DNA from: Uloborus plumipes
Taxonomy: Eukaryota; Arthropoda; Arachnida; Araneae; Uloboridae
Assembly: GCA_038373865.1 (NCBI GenBank)
Contig: JAXGGA010005183.1
Coordinates: 16,519-80,518 of the forward strand
Reading direction: 5' to 3'
Length of the DNA: 64,000 nucleotides
Under the pieces are notes generated by a model, which saw only the letters and a list, made by a program, of their open reading frames with translations, had not been told where the DNA came from and ran no database searches. A program made the position numbers and the translations under genes. Every line of letters starts with the position of its first letter. Within the stretch, counting starts at the first letter, position 1. Shown here one piece after another: positions 20,501 to 29,910 of this stretch.

Positions 20501-22792
20501 CTTATTTTAAAACACAAACGAATCCAAGTCTTGAACTTTATGAAAATTTTATTCTGCGAGAATTATTTAGGAAATGTTTTCGACATCCTCAAATATTCTA
20601 TCGAACTATGGCTTACAATTTTTTTTAACAACTAGTAAAAAATCGGCATTTGTTTTCTGTTCTTTTACTTTTCTTACACAAGACAATGTATCAAATAACT
20701 TGCTGAGAAACAGTCTCTTTCTTTCTTTATTTTTCTTTACTTATTAATTTATTTTTTGCGATGATCTTCATGTTGCGAAATGTTAATAAAATATTGACAT
20801 AAACTTTTTAATTATTTTTCATTCCTACCCAGGCATGTTATGAGCAAAAAAGTTTTGGCTTGAGTTCTTACCAATAGCGTACATAGACTTAGGTGTACCC
20901 CCCACCTTCCATAAAATTTGTAAGTGCACCCACCATCCCCTGTTAAACTACAAAAAAATGTTTTTCCCGTGCGTAGTGCTATTTTCCTTGATCGTGCGCC
21001 CTCAAACCTCGCCCCCCCCTCTCCTACGCACGTGGGGGATGCGGGGTGCTATCTGCGCCACTGAGAAGTTCTTATTAAAGCTATGTTGTATATATAGATC
21101 AAGTTGCTTGAGAAACATCAAACTTGCACCAGATACTTGCCTCAATCACAAGTATTTTAAACCTGTGCATTTAATCAGAAATCTTTGAGCGCTACGAATC
21201 TTTGAGGGATGGAGGGAGCGCTATCCCTCGGCTCGATAGAAAATATGTAATTCAAATTAACACGTGATTTAAACTGCATTTCACAAAAGAGAGCCTATAT
21301 GGACTGACATTTAATTTCTTCATAGGATCGTATACCTGGTCGCTTTAAAGGTGTTTACATCATTAACTGCCATAAGCTATGTGTCACATTATACACCTTA
21401 TTTTCCTGTTTTATAAAGGAGAAATTTCACAAAAGAGTAAGTAATTTTAATTTTATAATAATTTTTTTTACATTACAGTTACTTTTCTCGGTGCAGTAAA
21501 GTATTTACAGGGTGACTAGTAATAATGCGCTAATGTTAAAAATTAATTTCTTGAAAATTATTGATTTAAAAGATTTTATTTACATTCAAAATCAAAATAA
21601 AATGCATGGAAATTAGTTTAATACATGTTCGATGCATGTTCCGTCCATAATACATGTTCCGTCTCTGGCTGCAATACAGCACAAACGAATAGCGAAATTC
21701 TACATTACTTGCTGAAGAATCAAAGTTTCAGTGCTTTTAATATGGTGCACTTTTGGATCAAACAATTGATTGTCAACACGCTCGGATCTATTGTCTTAAG
21801 CATATAAACTCAGTAGCAAATTTCTTTGAGTTAAAATTGGGCTGCTGTTGTTCAATTAATGTTGTCGTTCATTTTTACAAATTGTTTTCATTTTATCAAT
21901 GTTTCAGTTTTTTTTTTTTTCTTTTTTCAAATAAGAAATTGGAGCCCTCAGTTCCAACAGTGCCAAAAAGTTGCCTCGTGGTATCCTTAGAGCGTGTGCA
22001 CATTTTTATTGATTTTGGTCAATGTCCGATCATTATACAAAATTCAGTTACTTCATCGTTTATTAGTTTTTTTCTAAAATAGGAAGTTGGATTCCTTCGT
22101 TCCAATCGAGCCGAAAATTTGAGCACGGTCTATGGATACCATGTGGGAACTTTTCACTATTATTGGAACTAAGGATTTCAATGATTAAAAAAAAAACATG
22201 TATTGAAAAACATTTTGCATAAAGAACGGTCCTAGACGCAACTGAAAAAAATAAAAAAAACCTCAGATTAACAAAATTTCGCACACAGACTAATAAGACT
22301 GACTATAAGGCAACTTGTCTGCACTCTAAGAATTTCAATTTCTTATTAAAAAAAATATTGAAAAAATAGTAAAATTTACAAATCTTGCATGATTAACGGC
22401 CTTATAAATATTAATTTAGATTTTAAGCAAAGAAAAAAAAAAGCACAAATTCTAACTTGTGGGAACTTTTCTGAACTATTGGAAATTTGATATAAAAAAA
22501 AAGTGTTTTTCGCTGCATTGTACTGTACAGCAGCAATATATCTTTTTCATGCCAGTTTTTGTGGAAACGTGTGTGTGAAAAATGAAAAGTTTGAAATTTG
22601 TTTCTTGTAACTAATATTTCTTTATTATTATGTTTTCATCAACAGGTGAAATGTTTAAGCAGTGATCTATCAGAGCTTCATAAATACATTGATCCCGCCA
22701 TTTTGCCGATTGAATGGGGAGGAATTCAGCCAAACTACGATTGCAATGACCTCGTGGACAAAATACTGGAAAGAAAATGCTATATACAATAA
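13668..22792 (+). CDS. CRAL-TRIO lipid-transfer protein, paralog 1 (alpha-tocopherol transfer protein-like)
   Basis: Five coding exons join in frame: 13668-13827, 15180-15416, 18045-18241, 21326-21436 and 22646-22792 (852 nt, 283 aa). All introns are GT-AG with phases 1, 1, 0, 0. The family binds a hydrophobic ligand in a closed pocket and moves it between membranes. Residues 1-53 include the helical LTPEDIEKARVELNE segment. Residues 63-97 form the CRAL-TRIO N-terminal domain (DDDFIIAFLRTRKFN). The lipid-binding domain runs from about residue 110 (SFLPHRDHQGR) through VRKMVQ-like helix ends, DRIPGRFKGVYIIN and KCLSSDLSELHKYIDP to the family-typical LP-EWGG near the C terminus. Length is normal for the family. 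ATG 13668 starts the only frame matching the paralog. By hand count it is about 83% identical to paralog 2 and ends 15 residues earlier. The ligand cannot be told from sequence. Confidence 0.9.
13828..15179. other. Intron with short repeats
   Basis: It holds a CCGACTCC-type repeat at about 13880-14000, three near-tandem copies of AAAG(C/T)GGCTGATTCA at 14109-14195, and a non-AT-rich block at 14560-15060. The block contains a 125-codon minus-strand frame with no recognisable family and looks like an interspersed repeat. Confidence 0.4.
15180..15416 (+). CDS. Paralog 1, coding exon 2
   Basis: The exon is 237 nt, acceptor TTTTCACAG and donor AAATAG|GTATAA. It carries the CRAL-TRIO N-terminal domain and the first strand of the lipid-binding domain (SFLPHRDHQGRAIHVAK). 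Confidence 0.9.
15420..16636. other. Intron with scattered GTCCGGCA words
   Basis: GCATGTCCGGCAAAAA at about 15504 and CTGTCCGGCATG at about 16008 are similar short words, possibly from an old MITE, but no clear termini could be paired. Just before the LINE fragment, GGGACAAAGTGAAATAGCGG resembles known MITE ends. No exon is visible. Confidence 0.35.
16649..17159 (+). mobile_element. 5'-truncated non-LTR retrotransposon (LINE) with 12-bp target duplication
   Basis: AATAGTTCTTTA occurs at 16637-16648 and again at 17160-17171, framing 511 bases that encode only the extreme C terminus of a LINE polyprotein. A perfect target duplication plus severe 5' truncation is the signature of target-primed reverse transcription. 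The 3' tail carries two copies of ACGACATCATC instead of poly(A). The element inserted into a fragment of the CGCCAA repeat family, whose sequence resumes at 17160. Confidence 0.85.
16663..17121 (+). pseudogene. RNase H and C-terminal tail of a LINE ORF2 (truncated)
   Basis: An uninterrupted frame begins inside the RNase H domain at LQWIPAHVGIEGNECADALA, the conserved block with the last catalytic acidic residues of the LINE-encoded RNase H. A linker and a Cys/His element follow (FCRNCPDTQLTPRHIFECP), a gag-knuckle-like C-terminal motif typical of I/Jockey-type ORF2 tails. The reverse transcriptase and endonuclease are absent. With no stops over 152 codons the insertion is probably young. The clade is not certain. 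Confidence 0.85.
17160..17330 (+). repeat. Fragment of the CGCCAA repeat family
   Basis: TTAGAGTGAG, TTACACCCC, AGTTTGTCACGAATCAATG and TTTGCAATGATTCAT match 32211-32330 of the full copy at 32156-32929. The LINE insertion at 16649 interrupts it on the left. Confidence 0.65.
17434..17561 (+). repeat. (GTAT)n microsatellite
   Basis: About 32 tetramers of GTAT/TATG, with one GCAT and one ATAT variant near the start. It creates long spurious frames of Tyr-Val-Cys-Met on + and Tyr-Ile-His-Thr on -. Confidence 0.95.
17562..17810 (+). repeat. Two tandem units of about 130 bp
   Basis: TAACTCTGAATAAAAGAT...ATACTAAAGGCTAAAC...GATGTATT occurs at 17561-17672 and again at 17696-17802 with a few differences. 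It lies immediately 3' of the GTAT microsatellite. Confidence 0.75.
18045..18241 (+). CDS. Paralog 1, coding exon 3
   Basis: The exon is 197 nt, acceptor TTTTTTGCAG and donor GTCCAA|GTTAGT. It encodes LWNPDELSVYNLVGISD through FIKMVQ, part of the lipid-binding domain. It is the exon with the most substitutions relative to paralog 2 in absolute number (about 14 of 65). Confidence 0.9.
18357..18927 (+). mobile_element. Second piggyBac-like element, internally deleted
   Basis: TTAA at 18357-18360 and 18924-18927 abuts inverted ends CCCTCGTGGGTTCC and (complement) CCCTCTTAGGTCCC. GGGGTCAT...GACCCC words lie just inside both ends. The interior keeps the 3' end of a transposase gene, including its Cys-rich domain. 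It is a different subfamily from the 10787 element, with different terminal repeats. Confidence 0.8.
18561..18680 (+). pseudogene. C-terminal Cys-rich zinc domain of a piggyBac transposase
   Basis: The frame reads MPKKRGRCNFCPRELDRKCI and continues with eight more Cys/His-type positions in a CxxC...CxxC...CKxxCFSC pattern to a stop at 18678. This is the C-terminal zinc-binding domain of piggyBac transposases, which binds the inverted repeats. Upstream frames are stopped, so only the tail remains. AATAAA follows at about 18687. Confidence 0.75.
19107..19486. mobile_element. CACTGTAAAA MITE with TA target duplication
   Basis: The left end CACTGTAAAAAAATCAGGAA and the right end, complement CACTGTTAAAATTTTCCTGA, are inverted repeats that extend inward through TTTAC/GTAAA-rich arms. 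TA flanks both (19105-19106 and 19487-19488). A Tc1/mariner-type origin is likely. It is non-coding and lies in intron 3 of paralog 1. Confidence 0.75.
19490..21325. other. Remainder of intron 3, paralog 1
   Basis: AT-rich, with one small palindromic element (listed) and a C-rich repeat at 20880-21060 resembling a hAT end (complement CAGTGGCGCAGATAGCA). A 146-codon frame at 19568-20008 shows no family resemblance. Confidence 0.4.
20387..20469. mobile_element. 83-bp palindromic MITE remnant
   Basis: GAATGTTTGAAGGTGTCCGA and, in complement, GAATGCTTAAAGGTATCCGA face each other around a short loop and continue into AATACT..TTGG. Tc1-like elements commonly have such AGTATTCGGACACC-type ends. No target duplication was confirmed. 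Confidence 0.5.
21326..21436 (+). CDS. Paralog 1, coding exon 4
   Basis: The exon is 111 nt, acceptor TTCTTCATAG and donor AAAAGA|GTAAGT. It encodes DRIPGRFKGVYIIN through CFIKEKFHKR, the strand-helix part that carries the CRAL-TRIO gate region. Confidence 0.9.
21440..22640. other. Intron 4 of paralog 1
   Basis: AT-rich with no recognisable exon or element. Confidence 0.4.
22646..22792 (+). CDS. Paralog 1, coding exon 5
   Basis: The exon is 147 nt including the TAA stop, acceptor TTTTCATCAACAG. It encodes VKCLSSDLSELHKYIDPAIL, then the EWGG end motif and a tail that stops 15 residues before that of paralog 2. Confidence 0.9.
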   Translation: MKCLSSDLSELHKYIDPAILPIEWGGIQPNYDCNDLVDKILERKCYIQ

Positions 22793-22883
22793 GATAACCT
22801 GAAGTTTTCATGTAAAAGAAAGAAGCGCAAAAGAAAAAGTTTTAACTAAAATGAATTCTGTTTCGCATGCAATAATTTTCATC

Positions 22884-22889
22884 AATAAA
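22884..22889 (+). promoter_or_regulatory. Polyadenylation signal of paralog 1
   Basis: AATAAA lies 92 bases after the stop codon. Paralog 2 has one 43 bases after its stop. Confidence 0.6.
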
Positions 22890-22899
22890 AAATATTTAT

Positions 22900-24149
22900 T
22901 GCAAACTAGCAATTCCGAAGTCAGAATTAATTTTCAGAGGGAGGAGTGGCGGCGTACCCAATACCGGTATACCGAGTACCGGTATTTCGAGTTGCTTAGC
23001 AATTTCGTAATATCGGTGTTCTCTGAGGTAAAATGCCTGTATTTTCGGCATGAGATGCAAATAATGAATAATTTTGAACACCCTAATTTAAACAAGTTTC
23101 AATTTAATTTACTAGCTATCTGCTATTTGAAATGTGCATTTCTTTTTGGATGAAACAGTACCAAAATCAATCTGTTGATGTAGAACAAAAAACACGAATT
23201 AGTGGAATGCCAGCAATTAAAAGCAGCGGGGGAAAAAATACAAAATGATGTTTTCATTACTAGTTGGTTTGATAAATCACATTTCCTTGCTTTTACGTTG
23301 ACCAAGTTTTTATTTTTTCCACTTCCTTAAATTCAAGTAAAAGTGATGTTACTTAAGAAGAAGCTGTATCGTTACTAAAAAACTTTATAGAAACCAAGTT
23401 TCATAGAGATTTTCTACTAAACAGAGCAACAGAGCTGAAAGAGCCCGAAGAATAGCGTTATAACAGTTTCATTCTTTAAAAATGGTATAAAAATCATCTA
23501 TTGCAAATAAAAAAAGAAAAATCTCTTAATGTCTTGACTCAATTCTGTTTATACAGATTGACGGAACAATACAATTTGACATAACGGAAGAAAAGTTCTA
23601 CAACATAAAGAGATAAATTTCTAGGCTCGTTATTAAGGAAGGTCAGGAGGGCAATTGCCGCCCCACTCTCCTTGGTTTTGAGAAATTAATGTATTTACAA
23701 ATTAGTGGGCTCGGTTTTTGTTGATATTTGGCATAATTTGCATTAAATTCATACCTTTCGGTCCTCATGGAAAAATTCGAAATAACGGGCCATTAAATAA
23801 CATCCAGGGCTATAGCGGAGGTTTTTCTTTTCTTTTTTGTACCTAAGCAACCTTTTTTAAAAAATATATCGTGCGTCTTCTAAATCGATTGGTCAAAAAA
23901 CTATATTTTAAAGAAAATTTTATGTTTTATCGGTAAAATATTTAATAATTTCTAGTGTGAACACAAAGCCAAGAATTTCGAGCAAAATCCCCAGAACCCA
24001 AGGTTTCTATTAAAAATCCAAATCCTGGTACCCAGATCGCACAATTTGAAAAAGAAAGAAAACAATTGTCATATGGTGACAAAGTTTACGTTACTGATTT
24101 ATCGTTTTGAGAATCATTGTTTTTTTTGTAATTGAGCTCATGCGTATAC
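22900..24149. other. Intergenic spacer between the two paralogs
   Basis: About 1.2 kb of AT-rich DNA. ACCGGTAT occurs twice at about 22961-22985 around CGAGT. A degraded repeat with GGGCTATAGCGGAGG is near 23810. No gene is visible. Confidence 0.4.
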
Positions 24150-24578
24150 AATTATTTAAGCGCCGCTTTTTCCCGGAAGACGCAAAAACTAGATTAACAA
24201 TAACGATTAGTTAATAATAGAATCTTGAATCTACCAGAAATCGACTGAAGAGAAAGAAATACCTAAAGCAAACGTCTTAAAAGCAATTTACGACAAAATT
24301 TTCCTTACTAATATCAAATTGGAAAGGAAACTATTTTCATCAATTTGACCAGACGGAAAGTTTAGACATGCAAACACTTGTGACTTTTTTTAATTTTAAT
24401 TTCTGTTTTTTTATTGTTATCTAAGTAGTTGTTAACCTTGAGTGTCTTCGATAATATGAAGTTGTGTTGCATAAAGCTTTGCTGATTGTTCAAATATTTT
24501 TATCAAAGCAAATACCACGTATTTAGCTTCAAAAGAAATAAGCACTGGTATATACTAAAAATGAAGCTTGAACCACAG
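24150..24578 (+). promoter_or_regulatory. Promoter and non-coding first exon, CRAL-TRIO paralog 2
   Basis: It is the counterpart of 6190-6640. Shared words are TTTTTCCCGGA, AGATTAACAATAAC, GACATGCAAACACTTGTGA and CCTTGAGTGTCTTCG. It ends CCACAG|GTACGT at 24578, aligned with the GTAAGT site of paralog 1. Everything between here and the coding acceptor at 34571 is intron 1, mostly transposon. Confidence 0.6.
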
Positions 24579-25611
24579 GTACGTTTTTTGTTTAATATAG
24601 TAGCTTTTTTTTAATTTAAAATATATGACAACATATTCGTTATAATTTGATAACCGAATTGTTTTTTGTTTAATTTGAATTCTTTCTGTTGATTTATTTT
24701 GTTAATATTCTGTGGATTTGTATTTTTGTATATTTTTATTGAATGTAACCTTTCACGGAATACATTTTGTAGGTCAAATATTTTTTTCCTATGTTTCCTG
24801 CATTTTTAATTTCTATAGTGAAGTTATAAGTTCACTGACTTACTTACCAAAAAATAAATAAATAATAATAATAATATTTTTTAAATTCTTCCTTTTCTTT
24901 TGTTCCTTTCTTTTTTTCATGTTTTTCTATTTCTTTCTTTTGTTGCACATTTGAGCATTTCCACGCAACATGGGAACTCGGTGTTAAAAAAAATATTAAA
25001 AAATTGTCTTAATTTTTTTTTTGTACGTTCTCAATCTTGATTGAAGTTTACAAATTAGAATAAGGTAACTTCAGGTGAACCATTTTCTTTTTGTAAGAGA
25101 ACTTGTTCTATGAGTTCACAATCTCGGGAAAGTCTCTCTCTGCTAGACACAACTTTAAACGAGCATATTTTAGCCCGTTTCCACAATTTAATTGTATTTT
25201 TTCCTGACAGATTTATTTAAAAAAACAATTATTAATAGTAAATTTTGAAATTTATTTTTAAAATATTTTTTTAAAGTAGCTTTTAAAACATTAAATTTTA
25301 TGTAACGTGAGTCACTGAAACGTGAAAACTTTATTTTTTTTTAAATATTTCTAAATTTTATAACTTATAAATAAAAAAAACCTTTCCTGTTCCTCTTACT
25401 CATGTATATTACAAAAAAGAAATTATATGCCAATTTATATTTTTTTGCTTTTTTATTCATAAAATAAGGATATTTATTTTGTAACGTGAGTCACGCAGAA
25501 AGTGAGCTATAGCCAATAAAAGATAATATTAACTTCTTAAAAGTATTTAATGTACTCTAACGGGTACTTTAGGGTCTAAAGAGAGGATTAGCACCTATAC
25601 ACACCTATATA

Positions 25612-26262
25612 CAGGGTGTCCACTCCAATCGTGGACCAATAGCTAATTTCTAAACCGTTAGAGATAAGCATATAGTTTATTTAGGAAAAAATCTCCAAAT
25701 AACGAAAGGAATTTTGGGTCCATTCAATGTTTTTCAAAAAATCAAATTTTGAAAGAATTACGAAATTTAAATTTTTATACAGCCCCCGAGTCCTATCAAT
25801 CATATTTAGCAAAACATTCTTGACACTGTAACGTTTAAAACTAAAAAAAAATCACTCTTCTACCACAAAAATTGACCGAGTTATGACGTTTTGAAAAATC
25901 AAGATTTTGAAGGATTTCGCAAACGGTCCTTTAAGTGATCTCTCGATGACGTCATAAAACAATGCAAAATTTTGATTTTTCAAAACGTCATAACTCGGTC
26001 AATTTTTGTGGTAGAAGAGTGATTTTTTTTTAGTTTTAAACGTTACAGTGTCAAGAATGTTTTGCTAAATATGATTGATAGGACTCGGGGGCTGTATAAA
26101 AATTTAAATTTCGTAACTCTTTCAAAATTTGATTTTTTGAAAAACATTGAATGGACCCAAAATTCCTTTCGTAATTTGGAGATTTTTTCCTAAATAAACA
26201 ATATGCTTATCTCTAACGGTTTAGAAATTAGCTATTGGTCCACGATTGGAGTGGACACCCTG
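25612..26262. mobile_element. Foldback MITE with ~290-bp near-identical arms
   Basis: CAGGGTGTCCACTCCAATCG at the left is matched by its exact complement at the right, and the identity continues for about 290 bases with only scattered differences. The loop is about 70 bases. TA flanks both ends (25610-25611 and 26263-26264). The whole molecule can fold into one long hairpin. The TA duplication suggests a Tc1/mariner relative. Confidence 0.9.
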
Positions 26263-26269
26263 TATATTA

Positions 26270-27185
26270 ATAATACTGATGAAATTAAAAATAAATAGCA
26301 TAATTTTAATTTGTTTACTTTTTATAATCTTGTAATTAGTGCAAGGCTCCCTGTTTTGGTTCTCAGCTTTCCGATTTGTAGTATGTGTTTATGCACGCAC
26401 ATATTTTTCTTCCTTATCTAAGAAAGGTTTTTCATTCCAGTAAAAGAAATTTGTAAAATAAATGACGAGTTACAGCAGAATGACAGAATAGGTGCCGAGA
26501 AAAATTGGAGCAAGAAGGAAAGTACAGTGAATGTAAACAGAAACATTGCTTCTGGATAAAAGAATGTCTAACAAAAAAGTAGAAGAGCAAAGATGTTGTC
26601 TATAACAATTCAATATAAGCTGAAAAATAAACATATAAAACTTTTAAGGGAAATTTTGGCTAAAGTCAAACTTCTTAAATATCGCTTCGACAAGTATACA
26701 AATGTGTAAATACACTAAGGAAGACTTGCCAAAATAATTTTTTAAACTTTCGCCAAAGCAAGGCGAAATTCAGTCGATTCACCTCGCAGCTAAACTGTAG
26801 TCACAAGTGAGTTACTCATCAGTAAATGTAATATATATTTGAAAAGAATATTTCAGTGCCTACCAAACTCATCCTGAAAAAATTATTTATCCCAGGAAAA
26901 TCTAAACGAAATTTAATATTTTTATAAAAGGAAGAATTCAAACAGATTAACTTGAGCGAGGAAAAAAAAATTATAAAATTGGAAAATAAGAGAAATTTTA
27001 AAAAACATGGTCAACATCTCACTTGCTCTTATTTGAGATGTTTAAAATCTAATTATTCATCAGTAGTGGATGAGAAAAGTAAGTACTTTGAAGAGCCTAC
27101 TTTTGAAAGGCAGTCAACTAATTTTACAGTCATTATGCAACATTAAATGTTATGATTGGTATCAGATGAAATGTAATGGTGTGTA
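26270..27185. other. Interior of element A, nothing recognised
   Basis: AT-rich. A 64-codon + frame at 26952-27146 is Lys-rich with no family resemblance. Confidence 0.35.
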
Positions 27186-27189
27186 GTAT

Positions 27190-27560
27190 CCTGTAGAGTC
27201 CAGGAGATCGGACATAGGCTATAATTTATGTGCGTCAGTTACATAGATAGAAAAAATGTCTATATTAACTTCGACCTTTTTACGAAGCCTTTTTGGCATC
27301 TCCATGGCTGAGCGACATAAAGCACACGTTCTGGCAGCTTCCGGAGCGCTGTAAACAGGTTATAAGTTAGCTATGCGTTAAGTGTTATTTGACTTTTTTG
27401 TGAAATAAATTATAAACAAACGCGTTAACTTCCTTTGAAATTTATATGTTATGAAGTCTGTCAGGAACGGATTGCCACATAAGAGCATTTAACGACTCAG
27501 AGGCTGAGAGGTACGAAAGCGCTTGTGTGAATCACACTCAAAATATTGATTAACTTAATT
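27190..27560 (+). repeat. Inverted fragment of the Helitron leader
   Basis: The sequence from CGGACATAGGCTATAATTTA through TCTGTCAGGAACGGATTGCC is the complement of 28450-28800. The first ~100 bases of the Helitron 5' end are missing. It is a third, rearranged copy of the same leader. Confidence 0.8.
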
Positions 27561-27617
27561 AGTGACTACAGAATGAACTTTATTTTCGTATGCATCAAAA
27601 CTTAGAAATATATTTTA

Positions 27618-28413
27618 CTAGCTGACCCGGCGAACTCTGTTCCGCCTTAAAGGCAATAAATAAGCAAATTTTTGAATTTATTAAGTTTTTTATTATTAGA
27701 AAATACAAAAAAAAATTAAGTACCTACATTAATCATTCATTATTGTTTCTGTATTTCAGTACATAGGATGCTCTTCACTTAAGTACCTTGTGATACTCAA
27801 CATTTTTGTTTTATTATCAGGCGCAAAAACAAACAACGGAGATGGTCTTCCGGCCCGTGAACATGCCACATATAATTGACCATGGGAAAAACAGTGATGT
27901 TTTAGATTCAAACCACAAACTTTTAAGGATTGGCCTTGTGATTTGTTGAAGGTCATGACAAATGCAAGACGGTTCGGAAATTGTAGTCTTTTAAATTCAA
28001 ACGGCATATCGGTTGGGATCATCGGGATCCTCAGGAATGAGCAATCGTTTCTGACAGCTTATCACATATAAATTTCAAGAGAAGTAACGCGTTTGTTTGT
28101 AATTTATTTCACAAAAAAGTCAAATAACACTCAACGCATAGCTAACTTACAACCTGTTTACAGCGCTCCGGAAGCTGCCAGAACGTGTGCTTTATGTCGC
28201 TCAGCCATGGAGATGCCAAAAAAGGCTTTGTAAAAAGGCGAAGTCAATAAGACATTTTTTCTATCTATGTAACTGACACACATAAATTATAGCCAATGTC
28301 CGTCTCCTGGCTCTAAGCTACCTACCCACCAATTTTTAGCCATATCGGTACAGCCGTTCTTGAGTTATAAATAGTGTAACTAACACGACTTTCTTTTATA
28401 TTTATATAGAAGA
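27618..28413 (-). mobile_element. Non-autonomous Helitron with exact ends (TC...CTAG in an A-T site)
   Basis: Read on the minus strand it starts TCTTCTATATAAATATAAAA after an A and ends in a hairpin (GGCG...CGCC) then GGTCAGCTAG before a T. Helitrons carry 5' TC and 3' CTRR with a terminal hairpin and insert between A and T. The 796-bp element keeps a ~390-bp leader, the last 88 codons of the helicase and the 3' tail, so it is an internal deletion derivative. It sits inside TIR element A, abutting a second partial copy. Confidence 0.85.
27756..28022 (-). pseudogene. C-terminal fragment of Helitron Pif1-like helicase
   Basis: The frame contains LAFVMTFNKSQGQSLKVCGL and HGQLYVACSRAGRPSPLFVF, the last conserved helicase motifs (TxNKSQGQ and the YVACSR block) of Pif1-family helicases fused to Helitron Rep. 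Rep and the N-terminal helicase motifs are absent. The frame is open to its natural end 138 bases before the Helitron 3' terminus. Confidence 0.85.
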
Positions 28414-28888
28414 TAGAGTAGTAGTAAGAAGAACAACCTCTTTAACTGCAGTCCAGGAGCTATCACACCAAGCGCTTTCTACCTCTCAGCCTCTGAGGCG
28501 TAAAAGCTCTTAAGTGGCAATCCGTTCCTGACAGCTTATAACATATAAATTTCAAGGGAAGTAACGCGTTTGTTTATAATTTATTTCACAAAAAAGTCAA
28601 ATAACACTTAACGCATAGCTAACTTATAACCTGTTTACAGCGCTCCGGAAGCTGCCAGAACGTGTGCTTTATGTCGCTCAGCCATGGAGATGCCAAAAAA
28701 GGCTTCGTAAAAAGGCGAAGTCAATAAGACATTTTTTCTATCTATGTAACTGACGCACATAAATTATAGCCTATGTCCGTCTCCTGGCTCTAAGCTACCT
28801 ACACACCAATTTTTAGCCATATCGGTACAGCCGTTCTTGAGTTATAAATAGTGTAACTAACACGACTTTCTTTTATATATATAGAAGA
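28414..28888 (-). mobile_element. Truncated Helitron, 5' leader only
   Basis: On the minus strand it starts at 28888 with TCTTCTATATATATAAAAGA after an A and follows the leader of the neighbouring copy to about 28440. There it diverges into a short unique end next to the complete copy. Two 5' ends of one family lie head-to-tail 475 bases apart. Confidence 0.75.
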
Positions 28889-29199
28889 TTCCATGAAAAG
28901 TAGTTTTTAAATTTTATTATTCTGAAAGAGCAGAAATCTTAGGTTTTTAGTTATCCAAAAAACTTGAGTTCCCTTTTTTTTTTTTTTGTAACGGTGAGTC
29001 ACGATGTTACATTAAGGTCGAAACACCATCTATTTCTGTTAAAATTTAAAATGCTGACATTTATAGGTTCTCACTGCATCCCAGATGACTGTCAACAGCT
29101 TTATTTAAATCAGGCATGGTATTTCTTTAATATAAGATAAAATTTACTTTTGTAAAATCACGTCAAATGGTAACGTGTTTCACGTGGAATTGCCCATTT

Positions 29200-29910
29200 A
29201 TTAATTTATATTCTTCTTAAAAAGAGAAGAAAACTGTAATTTTATTAATACTGTTTTTTCAAAAAAAAAAAAACTTATTGTTAATTTTTAAATAGGAGTT
29301 ATTAATGCTTAATAAGAAAAAAGTTATGATAACCACCATACATTCGCTTGAAAATTTAATATATTATTTAGAAACGCTTCTGTTACTGACTAGGTTATGA
29401 ATACGAATAAATAACTAACGAATTTTCACGAATTAATAACTAAAGAATGAATCTTTTTTTAACAAGTGAATCCGATCCCCCCCCCCTCTTTTTAGTAGGG
29501 GAAGGGGGCTTTTTCATAACAATAAAAAAAATTTCAAGTTTGAAATTTCAATACAGGGGAGAGTTTTGACAACACGAGTCTACAATTTTTTTTTCTTCAC
29601 GTGATAAAAAAATATCTGATTGTGGAAAAATTATTTGTTGCACTTAAATATGTCAACAGTTTTTCTCCACCATCCACAGATTTCTGTGGCTTACAATTGA
29701 AGTTTGAAAGAAATGTAAATATGCAGTTTAATTTTCTTTGTTTTTTCTGGATTCACAGGAAAGCGAATTAGCAAAATCCAATTTGGCAGATATGTATTTT
29801 TTCCCTAACACTCAAAGTTTCAAACTTGGCGAGATTTGGCAATTTTTGTTTCGAAATTCTTTCAGTAGTAAAAAATCTGAACCAAAATGTCTGATTCGTG
29901 ACTCATCTTC
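29200..29910. other. Spacer between elements A and B
   Basis: AT-rich intron with a C-rich tract at 29478. Nothing else is supportable. Confidence 0.4.

Larger units (their letters stand above)
24953..29195. mobile_element. Large TIR element A, 4-bp target duplication ATTT, with nested insertions
   Basis: The left end GAGCATTTCCACG and the right end CGTGGAATTGCCC (complement GGGCAATTCCACG) are inverted repeats, flanked by ATTT at 24949-24952 and 29196-29199. Subterminal GTAACGTGAGTCAC-like palindromes occur at about 25301, 25481, 28987 and 29170. The element contains a foldback MITE (25612-26262) and Helitron copies (about 27190-28888). No transposase frame is visible. The ends are related to elements 29915-34415 and 41882-43864. 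Confidence 0.7.

Noticed and set aside
22961..22985. ACCGGTAT repeat as a regulatory dyad near the 3' end of paralog 1
   Set aside because: Only two copies, downstream of the polyadenylation signal, with no counterpart at paralog 2.
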